A DNA stretch of 64,000 bases from Rachycentron canadum (Eukaryota; Chordata; Actinopteri; Carangiformes; Rachycentridae): positions 14,330,884-14,394,883 of the forward strand of contig CM076661.1 of assembly GCA_038496675.1 (NCBI GenBank), in the 5' to 3' direction. The translations under genes were made by a program, and so were the position numbers. Below, piece after piece: positions 14,918 to 22,960 of the stretch. Under the pieces are notes generated by a model, which saw only the letters and a list, made by a program, of their open reading frames with translations, had not been told where the DNA came from and searched no databases. The number at the start of each line of letters is the position of its first letter. The stretch's first letter is position 1.

Positions 14918-16049
14918 CTGAGACGTCTTGCACCCCTCCCAGCCAGTGGTGGTCTGGCTCGGCCAGTAATAGCCCTGCCACAAAGAGGCTGCAGCCAAGC
15001 AGAACTAACAGTCCTTTCACATGGGTGTAGGGAGGCAGGACAGAGGTGGCATAGGTGGGCAAGTGGATTTGTGGGAACAAGTCGGTTTGTATCGTGACAT
15101 CATAGCCGGCACCACCTCCCTGTCTGTTGAAGATTGCTGTTGCTTGTTCCTGTCAGCAAGCAACAGCAGGGGAATTCCTCCAAAATAGCTGTTAAGGGTC
15201 TTATCATGAATGGAATGAAATATGTAAACCATCCCAGAGTGTAAAATTACCAAACACCACCCTAACCAAGACTCTGGGGCCTGTACTTGACACAAATACC
15301 TCAACAAAATGTTTGGCCTCTGTTGTGATTTCCTTTTTTTCGGCATCTGCCCACCCCCTCCTTCTCCTTCACTTATCACATCTTCTTTACTCTCCCACAT
15401 GTGGGTGATATGTCTGGTGGACCATGTTGCTTCTGATTGAAATGTTTGCTGCCAAATTTCATCAGCGTCTTGAGAACCAGCATAGAAACATCCCACTAAA
15501 ACTAGAAGAGGCAAAGTTAGGTGATCGAGCACTAGCTGTCATGAAACAGAAAGAACAGAGCAGTTTGAACAGGTCACAGTGAGTCATGGTGGAGGAATAA
15601 GGGGACAAGACTGCTGAGTGAGTCAGAGCGAAAGTGAGAGTCCCAACTACATCCACATGTGAGTCCAGAGAAGAGAATCAAAGGTCTGAATGATGCCAGT
15701 CTGAAAAATGTTCCTGTAATACACAAACAAGTGTAGTCAGAGAAGCTCTCATGCCTGCAGAGCGAGTGTACAGGATACACTTGCTGTCAAACTATAGCAG
15801 GGCATGCTGACAAAGATTGAACTAATAACGGCTTGCATCTAAAGACAACGAGGGGTTGATGGACACTGTCACCATGGAGTCCAACAACCACAGAGTCCCA
15901 GTCTGGCTACAGAGGAAGCTCCTGCTGATGACAGACAATGGAAAAATCTCTGCCGAGACATCTAGACAAACAAGATAATTATCACACACAGACACATGCA
16001 CAAACACAGATGCAGACACGAAGACTCAGATGCTCACATATAAAGGCTC

Positions 16050-16110
<61 letters not shown>

Positions 16111-19100
16111 TGTAAAACACATGCGGGCCTGCGCATGTGTGCACCGTCCACATTGCACATGCATACTTAACAGACATAACAGATACACACACATCCTGGT
16201 CTCTCACTTAATGAGGGGCCATCAGAAGGGGTGGGTGTTTGCTGTGGTGAGATCTCATAAGCTGCTGAAAAATGTTGTTTACAGTTTTCACTGGTGTGAG
16301 TTTAAACTGTCATCCATCGGGCTCAGACTTTAAGATGAGGCACTTGCAAAACAGAAGACTCACAGCAAGTCTTTCATTGGAACCCCAGACTTTAACGATG
16401 ATACGTCTAAACAATATAATGTTTGATGAGCACACTTCCTGTGGGATTACTGAGTAAATGGCTCAAGATAAGCATCCACACAGCTGTATTTGAAATGTTC
16501 GGTAATAACCTCAGTCTTATTTGCGGAATAAATAATTTCAAACTCTTCTTCCATTGAAATGTTAGCTAATTGCAAAGAGAGGGGGGAACGTCAAGCAAAG
16601 AAAAGCAACGTGGATGAAAACACATGCAGAGTCACGTTTTCTGGACTTAATCTGCCCACTATAGCATCAAACCTTTTTCCTCCTGTTTTCAATAAAGTTT
16701 TCTTGCTCTTCAAAAAGCGCGTTCAGTAAGATAAGGTTTATCCAGCATAGACAGAGGTTCATTGAGTTCGCTCAGCGGCAGTCCTGTTCTATTTTGCAAA
16801 TGTCACTCAGGAGGCAGCCGACACTTAACGCCTGCCTATCTACCAGACACCTCACAATCCAAATGAGGAAACTAAACTCACTGTGCCAATAACATCTTTC
16901 ACATGAAGTGTCAATCAGGGAGCCGGCTGAGATTGGCGGTAATCACACATTCTGCGGTTCTCATGGTTCATTCAGATTCTTATTTTTCTCCCCCTCATGT
17001 ATGGGGCAATCATTCATCTGGCACTCTATACATTTTGTGAAACTCAATCAGTCAGCTTCACACCTTCTCTTTCACTCTCAACATCCTTTGTCCCTTGTTT
17101 TCTTTTTGTGACATCAATCTCGTGCCCCCTCCTCCTCTATTCCATTTCCCACACTCTGCACATTATCCTGCTAAGTGCTGTGCATGCTAAGCTTTGTGGC
17201 TCTGTGCAAATATCAAGTTAGAATAATACAAAAGCTTAATTGCAAAATTCCCCACAATTTTTCACAAATGAAATTTAAAGAGCCCCTTTGCTTAAAATCA
17301 AAGGTGAGCAACTTTAAACTCTCACAGTTTTCATTGGTCAGTGACAATATACTTTCCTTCAGACATAAAGAGTGGGGACATTGGAAATTTTCCTCTAAGA
17401 GAAGGGCAAACCTGTTGGCTATAGTGCACTTTATACCACTGTTTGTATTGAGCATAGAGAAAGATAAATGTTATGCAAGGGTGGCTTTGTAGTTGCAGGA
17501 CTCTATTTCATAAATCTGAGCTGAGTAGAATTACTGGTTGGCTGTTGTGTGGTTGTCACTTCCAGTTGCAGGTCATTTGAAGGTTACCTGTGGCTTCCTG
17601 GCACTGGCTGCGGTTGATGTAGGCAAAGTGGTGGTGGCAGCTCTGAGACTCACACACACAGCCCTCAGCGGTCAGGTTACAACCAGAGAACATGCAGGCC
17701 GGGTTGGATGGTCCCACATACTTCTCTCTGTGTCTTTCCCGGTGCTCATGCTTCCGACCCTCTGAAATTTAACACACACACACACACACACAAACACACA
17801 CCTGTGAGTCCCACACAATGGCACCACTCAAAGGTGAGTGGGGAACCACTAGACAAAGCCTTCGCATGTGTGTCATCACTATAATATGTAAGTAGCATTA
17901 GTCACCTCAGAGCCACATCTGTTATGGATTAGCTCCTCTAAATGGACAGCATTATTCCCCCCTTCTGTGCTTGTGTGTGTGCACGCATCTGTGTATCAAC
18001 ATGTGTGTTTATTGGAAGGAGAGGGGCTCACCTGACTTACTGGCCTTCATGCAGGTTTCTTGGTCTGGATAGGAGAAAGAGCCCAAGCAGGAGTGACGGG
18101 CATCGCACACACACTGTCCTCCTGCTCTGTCGCAGCCAGTCATCAGGGGACAGCGCTCATCCTCGAGTCCTGCCTCTGGATGTTCAGGGAGAACTGCAGG
18201 GGGAACAGCAGCGAGAACATTAGGATAGGGAAAAAAAAACTTCACACTTGGATTCATTAGTACATTTCACTTAGTTTGACCGTAAATAACCAGACATTGG
18301 ACAGAGTTGAAGGGGAAGCGTAATCACAAGGCAAAATGTGCCAGAAACTAAGATTTGTTTCCCAAAAGTGCTGAAGGTTTAGCCAGATTACAGACGCTGT
18401 TGCAACACATTGCCCAGGCACAAGTTACTCAACTGACCAGTGTATTTCTGGGCTGCCATCTCTCCTCCCTCCTCATTGTACCACACCACTTGAGCCATTG
18501 AGCCCATTTGTTTGCTTTTGTTTCACAGCATGGGGCCCTCCCAGGGTTTCCATCTCTGCTGGTTGCCAAAACGCCTCTTCTGTACCAATGCCACTTGCAC
18601 CATACCCACATATTGTTCCTTTGCCCTGTGAGCCTTACCCACTGAGATGGCACCCCAAGACTTTACGACAGGAAGGAATGTACGGAGGAAAAACGTTGCC
18701 ATGTGAGCTGAATAACTGGGATTAAAGGGCCCCAACATACACATTACCTATAGTATTCCTTTCACATCCATTCATAAATAAACAAAAATATACCCCCAAA
18801 TTACCCCCCCCTTCATAGCTGTTCAAGAGTAGTAAGAGTGGCAGCAGAGTAAACAGGATGAGACCAACTGTAACACAGTGTAACCCCTTCCCAAGCATTT
18901 AGATCCCAGGCCTCAAATCAACAGCGTGGAAGCATGTTTGGAGCTTATCATAATACTCTGGCTTTCTTCTGCAAACAGCTATGCACCGGAATAATGAACA
19001 AGAGGAAAAGGTTAAACCCCACAAGATAAACATGAACACTTCATAGTATATTTACCTGACTACTGCAGCGATCCTTCCTGAAATAAATCCTCATACAAGA

Positions 19101-22100
19101 ATCAGTTTCATTCTCAGTTAGGGCTCGGAGAAATACTAATGGGGTGACCCAAAGTGATTGGAAAGAATTGCTTTTAAATGCTGGAAAACATAATGAATCA
19201 CATTTGTTGATCCATATTAAATTTAAAACAGATATTCCACAAAGGAAAAAAAGACTCACTGTATTAAATGTCACTGTTTAAGTGAATCAATGTGACTACA
19301 GAGGCAAGCATCCTTGGAGACACTTCCCCAACTCTGGTTTGATAATGTGGACGACTCCTGAGTGATACAGGATGCTACAGGATGGTAACCTGTCATATGG
19401 TAAATATGGCAGGTTAGCAGCCAATGAACGAAATGAAGGGAATACTACCTTTAACCTGAGCCAGTCTGTGCTGTTAACAGCCCTCCCAGACAGACAGCCA
19501 GCGAGGCCGGCAAAGTACAAGCAGCCTTTTCAATACACCACACCGAAACTTTCCCTGCGATTTCCTCTCACCTTAAAATGATCCTCACCTCCACATTTTT
19601 TCCACCATGAGGCTTTCCTGTGCCTGGGAGGGTATTTTCAAGATGAAGGTAGTCTGTGTGGGATGCTAAATCTTGCACATAGGAAAGCAGGTAGGAGTCA
19701 AAACAATTAATGACAGCCTGGACACTGAAAACAGTGTCTCATTACATAATTTTAGCTTGACCCATGTGAGCCCAGCTTGTTCTAAGTTGGTCCCAGTCGT
19801 GCACCCTCTAGCTTGATTCTGATGTGATCTGGTCTAGCCTGGTTATCTATTATCTGGCCTGGCATGACTCTAGCCAAGGTCTATGGCTTGATCCCAGGGG
19901 GGATTCCTCTCTCAGCCACTGAGACTGCTTGTCTTGGCATCCAGAGCCAGGATGGGAAAGCTGACCTCTAGAGGCCCTCTGGCTGATAGCGAGCTAAAAA
20001 GGAAGTCTCTGAAACATTAGATAATACCAGAGGAAGGGAGAAGTAGAAGGCATGTGAAGGAGTGCAATGGACATGGTGTCCCTGTAAGACAGACACTCTT
20101 GTTGCGTGGTATGTTAAGTGCCTCTGGAGCTTGGGGAAACTTGGTGTGGGAGGCAGGACGTAGAAATGCAATGAGACCAATCAAAACAAATCAGCTGAAT
20201 GATTTCACCTGACTGACAGGCTGATCGCTCAAGCAGATACAAGGTGCGTCTCTGAAAGTAGGTGCCTGAATGGCTCATAAGACAATTGCAAAAAGAAACA
20301 GATGTGACTTGCAATCCGAAACCGCTAAATTTCATTCACTTTTTTCCTTCTTTACATATCTTTGTCAGCTTCTGCATTCCTTTCATGAGAAAACCTTTGA
20401 ATATCCCAGATATTGTTTCTGGCAAACTCTGGGACTCAAGCAGTTATTTTTGGTTTTTTCACTTTCAAAAGCATTTAGATTTCTGGACATGAAATGTGGA
20501 ATTAAATACTTCCCCAGTTTTCAAAACAGGGTTAACAGTTCATTTCCAATTGCTTTTTGATATCTTGATATTTAGGTTTCTTACATAACATTTCCAATCT
20601 GGAAAACTATGTGCAATGACTATTTCAGATTCCCCTTGGTAGCAGGAGCCCTAAGTGGTTATAGTGGTTGTTTCCAAAGGTTTTCAATCTTGTCAAGCCA
20701 AAGGACAAAAACTGACAGCTGATGCATTACTGAGGTTTTCCTCTTATATAATGTGCAACATGTCACCTGTGTTTTGAAGTTGCTGTATCCCCACACTAAC
20801 AGATTCTGACCACCCAGAAAATCAAAACTGTGAGCAGAGGCAGGGGATCAGAAAGCGGAAACATTTACCCCCTACTCCTGATTGCAAGTCTAATCACTTT
20901 AAGACCCTTGCAGCTAGGAGGGAAATCTAGGATCAGCCTCCAGCAGTCTGCCTACTGTGGCCCCTGAAAACACACCGGGAGGTGTTGATTTACCCCCACC
21001 TAGACCCTCTGGGATATTAAAGTTGCGTGTGTATGGGTCTGATTTAGGGGTCACCAGCATGTTCCGAGGCCCCTGGAGTCACAGGACCAGAGGCATGACT
21101 CAATCAGAGGAGCCATTAGGCCTCCCACTCAGTCCAAAGCTGTTAATTTGCAGAGATGTCCTCCAGACGCCAGGCTAACCTGCGCACAGGGCACAATCAG
21201 CAGTTGCGTCTCTTGGGATGGCCTTGGGGCTGGAGCCCCCTGGTAAACCCGTGTGGAGCTCTGACTCGGACCACCCCACGGATAGATGATGATAGGGCAG
21301 GGTCAGGGGGATCCAGACTCCCACTGAGAGCTGCTTACTCTCTCCTACAGTCACGTCAGTCCTCTTCAATCATCCCAAAACAGGCTGGACAGAGTGCAGG
21401 TGGAGGGGCGCGGGGGGCTGGGTACTCCTGGTTATTTGTTCCTTAGGGAAAGGCCATTGCTACTTACTTCATTCACTGTGCAGAACCTGACACCCTGCAC
21501 ATCCCTTTGAAGTTCAGATAGTTGTTCAAATTGTGCGTAAAATGAGCACATCCACACTGTAACGGCCCAGCCCACAGTGCTGTGATTCAAAAGGAAAATC
21601 TGCAGGGGACTTTAGTAATCACGTTGTCAAACCATTACAGCTCTGACACACACACAAACAACACAGAGAACAAAGGGGGAGCACATTTATTAAATTACAA
21701 TGTGCTCCAAGTCTAAAAACATAATCATCACGTTGGTCACGCCATGGGCACACACAGATTCTCATCTCTAGTCGCTGCCTTCTTGTCTCTTTGAGCTGTA
21801 AAGCAAGAAGCACCGGATCTACGAGAGCTGAAGTGTAACCTGGGGCCAAATAACTGCTGCCAGGCTTATTGTCATGGCTCTGAGCTGAGAGTGAATGAAG
21901 CTTTGAGGAGAAGAAAGGGCAGCTGAACATGACTCCTCTCCTGGCAGTCAAGAGCCCCTCAGACCTGGGGAGCTGCTGCAGGCAGGCAGCCAGAGACAAG
22001 GTAAACAGTGACAGTCAATGCAGTCAGAGCTGGACCGACATTTGAATAGTGATGCCCTTAAGACACGTAAAGGAAAATGATGGCTGCTTTCAGAACTCAA

Positions 22101-22480
22101 CAGCATTAAAAAAACAATCCCCTTCTTATTTGTTAAACTTAACACCGTTTTAATTAAGTTCCCACGATGCACTTACACCCACCTTTACATACTCCAATTT
22201 CAGGGATTGTGGCAGCTCCGGTTTTGTTTACCGAGGCGCAGGTCAGCCCCAGGGCGCAGTAGCCGTGCGTCCAGTCTTGTCCGCCGCAGGGCTCCCACTC
22301 CAGGCGGCTGCACTGGTCACAGCATCCACACGGATCCCTGGCCAAGGTCCGGCCACCCTCGCAGCCGTGCGGCGTTTGGACCGGACAGGTCCGGAGATTA
22401 CACGGCGTGCACTCATGAGCCGAGAGCGCCCGCACCAGAAAGAGGACACTCGCCATCACAACGGAGCACTTGCCGAACAT
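702..22480 (-). CDS. crim1: crim1-like gene, 5' nine coding exons (3'-partial, spliced)
   Basis: The model is join(22480..22183, 18193..18032, 17761..17588, 10742..10500, 7208..7029, 4897..4694, 3874..3746, 3411..3261, 823..702) on the minus strand. Every intron is GT-AG and the frame stays open for 1,663 nt (554 codons plus one base). Domain order is signal peptide, IGFBP-type N domain (about residues 24-98), two six-Cys modules (100-211), a CRIM1-type Cys module (212-292), VWC1 (293-352), VWC2 (353-420) and four antistasin-like repeats (421-554). CRIM1 is known as a type I membrane glycoprotein that binds BMPs/TGF-beta-type ligands and modulates their processing and delivery. The remaining VWC repeats, membrane segment and tail should lie off the left edge. 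Divergence in the IGFBP domain and the altered module set suggest a paralogue, so the symbol names the family. I am sure of the family and less sure of orthology. Confidence 0.9.
824..3260 (-). other. Intron 8 of crim1-like gene
   Basis: This 2.4-kb intron is bounded by GTAAGT (exon 8 side) and GCTCTGCAG (exon 9 side) and interrupts antistasin repeat 3 in phase 2. No transposon or RNA gene is recognised. It has short pyrimidine-rich patches (for example around 1500-1570 and 2430-2480) but nothing I can name. Confidence 0.8.
3261..3411 (-). CDS. crim1: crim1-like exon 8: antistasin-like repeats 2 and 3 (first half)
   Basis: This 151-nt exon enters in phase 1 and leaves in phase 2, encoding about residues 464-513. 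The acceptor is CTCTTTCAG and the donor TATGT|GTAAGT. It contains a full repeat ending ERDDFGCEVCEC and the first half of the next (CQPLTCTKTCPYGY). The downstream intron therefore splits antistasin repeat 3, which is completed by VRNKHGCEMCRC in exon 9. Antistasin repeats are compact disulfide modules named after a leech protease inhibitor; in CRIM1 they have no established inhibitory role. Confidence 0.9.
3412..3745 (-). other. Intron 7 of crim1-like gene
   Basis: This short 334-bp phase-1 intron between antistasin exons 7 and 8 has GTAAGT at its start and TTTCAG at its end. No other element is seen. Confidence 0.8.
3746..3874 (-). CDS. crim1: crim1-like exon 7: antistasin-like repeat 1
   Basis: This 129-nt phase 1-1 exon encodes residues 421-463. 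The acceptor is TGGTCACCAG after a pyrimidine stretch, and the donor is AACA|GTAAGT. It reads from an EPSYETVSP linker into a six-cysteine antistasin-type repeat ending GFQQDKNGCLLCQC, which corresponds to the first of four antistasin repeats in CRIM1. An ENCS sequon is present. It was identified from splice sites and homology because it has no ATG of its own. The intron to exon 8 is only 334 bp. Confidence 0.88.
3875..4693 (-). other. Intron 6 of crim1-like gene
   Basis: This 819-bp phase-1 intron between VWC2 and antistasin repeat 1 holds a short imperfect CA repeat at about 4271-4297 and otherwise nothing recognisable. Confidence 0.8.
4694..4897 (-). CDS. crim1: crim1-like exon 6: von Willebrand factor C domain 2
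   Basis: This 204-nt phase 1-1 exon encodes residues 353-420. The acceptor is TTCCTCTTAG and the donor GAAG|GTACAC. It holds one 10-Cys VWC domain with the motif WKEDDCTFCQCVDGEPHC and the ending NPVKIPGECCPFC. These are the strongest CRIM1 matches in the gene: the WREDDCTFCQCVNGE-type and NPVKVPGECCP-type motifs are diagnostic for CRIM1 VWC2. The upstream part (DVELLSMDSTKAS) is a short linker. Confidence 0.94.
5871..5902. repeat. (TC)n microsatellite
   Basis: This is a perfect 32-bp TC dinucleotide run in intron 5, followed about 40 bp later by a T12 run. Confidence 0.95.
6415..6439. repeat. (CT)n microsatellite
   Basis: A second CT run lies in the same intron, about 510 bp from the first. 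Confidence 0.93.
7029..7208 (-). CDS. crim1: crim1-like exon 5: von Willebrand factor C domain 1
   Basis: This 180-nt phase 1-1 exon encodes residues 293-352, with acceptor TTCTTTAG and donor ATAG|GTACAT. It contains exactly one 10-cysteine VWC domain, starting at PKCVHNGKEF, with the CxxCxC core (CWLCQC) and closing with PEGECCPVC. VWC (chordin-type) domains bind BMPs. By eye it matches CRIM1 VWC1 at more than half of its positions, including RMDxC and YxPEGECCPVC. Confidence 0.93.
   Translation of the reverse strand, partial: SLPSASTMGRSSLRERCTEWTPAGCVSAEEESPSAPRQSVPSWTVKTSTFLRASVALSA
7209..10499 (-). other. Intron 4 of crim1-like gene (no second CRIM1-type module found)
   Basis: This 3.3-kb phase-1 intron lies between exon 4 and the VWC1 exon. 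I read it on the minus strand for the expected second CRIM1-type cysteine exon (CCP...CxC...CCDxxEC) and found none. It contains an A-rich run near 7916-7930 and no recognised mobile element. Confidence 0.75.
10500..10742 (-). CDS. crim1: crim1-like exon 4: CRIM1-type VWC-like cysteine module
   Basis: This 243-nt phase 1-1 exon encodes residues 212-292. The acceptor is GTGTTTCAG and the donor AAAG|GTGATT. Readable landmarks are YTPPAGCCPSIPPQCTC in the first half and ASGQPGDCCDVFEC at the end, the same arrangement as the two consecutive CRIM1 modules between the IGFBP region and VWC1 (APPGECCP...CxC... ASGKPGECCDxxEC). CRIM1 as I know it has two such modules in separate exons, but only one is visible here. 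Flanking introns are 6.8 kb (upstream) and 3.3 kb (downstream). Confidence 0.9.
11654..11698. repeat. (CA)n microsatellite
   Basis: An uninterrupted AC/CA dinucleotide run of about 45 bp in intron 3. Confidence 0.95.
14860..14916. repeat. (CA)n microsatellite
   Basis: An uninterrupted CA run of 57 bp in intron 3. Confidence 0.95.
15135..15168. repeat. Intronic 12-bp-arm inverted repeat
   Basis: TGCTGTTGCTTG (15135-15146) and CAAGCAACAGCA (15157-15168) are perfect reverse complements separated by 10 bases. It lies inside intron 3. No flanking terminator or known RNA family is recognised. Confidence 0.85.
16054..16106. repeat. (CA)n microsatellite
   Basis: An uninterrupted CA run of 53 bp in intron 3. 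Confidence 0.95.
17588..17761 (-). CDS. crim1: crim1-like exon 3: six-Cys module, copy B (extra module)
   Basis: This 174-nt phase 1-1 exon encodes residues 154-211, with acceptor AATTTCAG and donor ACAG|GTAACC. A basic linker (GRKHEHRERHREK) precedes a module with cysteine pattern C-x4-C-x6-C-x-C-x4-C-x11-C and the core AEGCVCESQSC then FAYINRSQC. It aligns well with exon 2, including the CVC and aromatic-x-aromatic (FSY/FAY) positions. Two N-glycosylation sequons (NLT, NRS) are visible. As I recall human CRIM1, it carries only one such module, so this looks like a tandem exon duplication. The exon is not in an obvious ATG-started frame of its own and was found from its splice sites and cysteines. 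Confidence 0.82.
17762..18031 (-). other. Intron 2 of crim1-like gene
   Basis: This 270-bp phase-1 intron separates the two duplicated six-Cys exons. It contains a short (CA)n tract at about 17772-17800 close to the exon 3 acceptor. Confidence 0.8.
18032..18193 (-). CDS. crim1: crim1-like exon 2: six-Cys module, copy A
   Basis: This 162-nt phase 1-1 exon encodes residues 100-153. The acceptor is a CCCCCTGCAG and the donor is TCAG|GTGAGC. The cysteine pattern is C-x5-C-x6-C-x-C-x5-C-x11-C, with the recognisable core GGQCVCDARHSC and FSYPDQETC. This matches the segment following the IGFBP domain in CRIM1, which ends in a similar PSQDxC motif. An alternative GTAAGT donor at 18040 would shorten the exon by 9 nt without changing frame. 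The intron to exon 3 is only 270 bp, much shorter than the flanking introns. Confidence 0.85.
18194..22182 (-). other. Intron 1 of crim1-like gene
   Basis: This 4.0-kb phase-1 intron lies between the IGFBP exon and the first six-Cys exon. The interior (for example 20850-21430) is unique-looking and moderately GC-rich, a usual place for intronic enhancers, but no named site can be supported. Confidence 0.75.
22183..22480 (-). CDS. crim1: crim1-like exon 1: signal peptide and IGFBP-type domain
   Basis: This exon encodes residues 1-99 plus one base (phase 1). The chosen start is the ATG at 22480-22478 (MFGKCSVV...), with A at -3. A hydrophobic segment follows, with a likely signal cleavage after RALSA (residue 21). 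A second Met at residue 9 (MASVLF) has G at -3 and +4 and could be used instead. The mature part has 12 cysteines, including PCGCCDQC, the IGFBP-type CGCC core, and one N-glycosylation sequon (NKT). The frame is also open upstream to an ATG at 22726, but that stretch is Arg/Ala-rich CpG sequence with no signal peptide, so I treat it as 5' UTR. The donor is AAAG|GTGGGT at 22182, and a second in-frame GTAAGT donor lies 6 nt downstream. Confidence 0.88.
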
Positions 22481-22960
22481 GTTTTCAAAGCCCGCGCTGT
22501 AAGTTTCCCCAGTAGAGAGAGAGAGAGAGAGAAAAAAAAAAATTGCCCCGCTCCCGTCAAAACGACGAGCCACGTGAACTCGCGGCGCCGCACGCGGACT
22601 GGACGTTGCCTGAAGTTGCAAAGTCTCCTTCAAAGTTTGGCGACGACTGGTCCCTCGCGCCGCCGCTTCAGAGGCAGAAACGCCACGAGCCCCAGGCGCG
22701 CGGCTACGTCTTCGGCGGTGCGGCAAATATCCGAAAGGCGAAGGTTCAGCGCACGCAGGTAGACGCGCGTACCGAGCCTCTCATCTGACCGAAACACACG
22801 CTGAAATCCCGGAGCGTCCACCGGGCACCTGGTGCTGCTGACAGCCACGCACGAGAACGCAATCTGAGCCCTAATTTGACATACAGGCATATAGGAATTA
22901 GCGGTGCACCCCTCCCGCCCCCACCCCCGCACCCCTTGACTGACACAGGAGCCGACCAGT
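22200..22960 (-). promoter_or_regulatory. CpG-rich promoter / 5' UTR region of crim1-like gene
   Basis: CpG dinucleotides are dense across exon 1 and about 450 bp upstream of the ATG, unlike the CpG-poor remainder of the window. This is the usual signature of a CpG-island promoter. No TATA box is evident, so the transcription start is not placed. A run of A10 and (GA)n on the plus strand (22513-22542), read as (T)n(TC)n in the transcript, lies about 35 nt before the ATG. Confidence 0.6.
22513..22542. repeat. (GA)n-A10 tract in the 5' UTR of crim1-like gene
   Basis: A simple GA repeat merges into an A run on the plus strand. In the sense of the gene it is a T/TC pyrimidine tract followed by CTTACAG, so it also resembles a 3' splice site immediately before the start codon. 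Confidence 0.85.

Larger units (their letters stand above)
10743..17587 (-). other. Intron 3 of crim1-like gene with three long (CA)n tracts
   Basis: This 6.8-kb phase-1 intron is the largest in the window. It carries (CA)n at 11654-11698, 14860-14916 and 16054-16106, a mixed CA/ACGT tract at about 13204-13251, and a 12-bp-arm hairpin at 15135-15168. A 14-bp match to exon 4 occurs at 13862-13875. No complete extra exon is supported. Confidence 0.75.

Noticed and set aside
22543..22788. Arg-rich frames antisense to exon 1, and the extended frame to 22726 on the gene strand.
   Set aside because: CpG-rich sequence is depleted of stop codons. The frames lack a signal peptide or any recognised domain.
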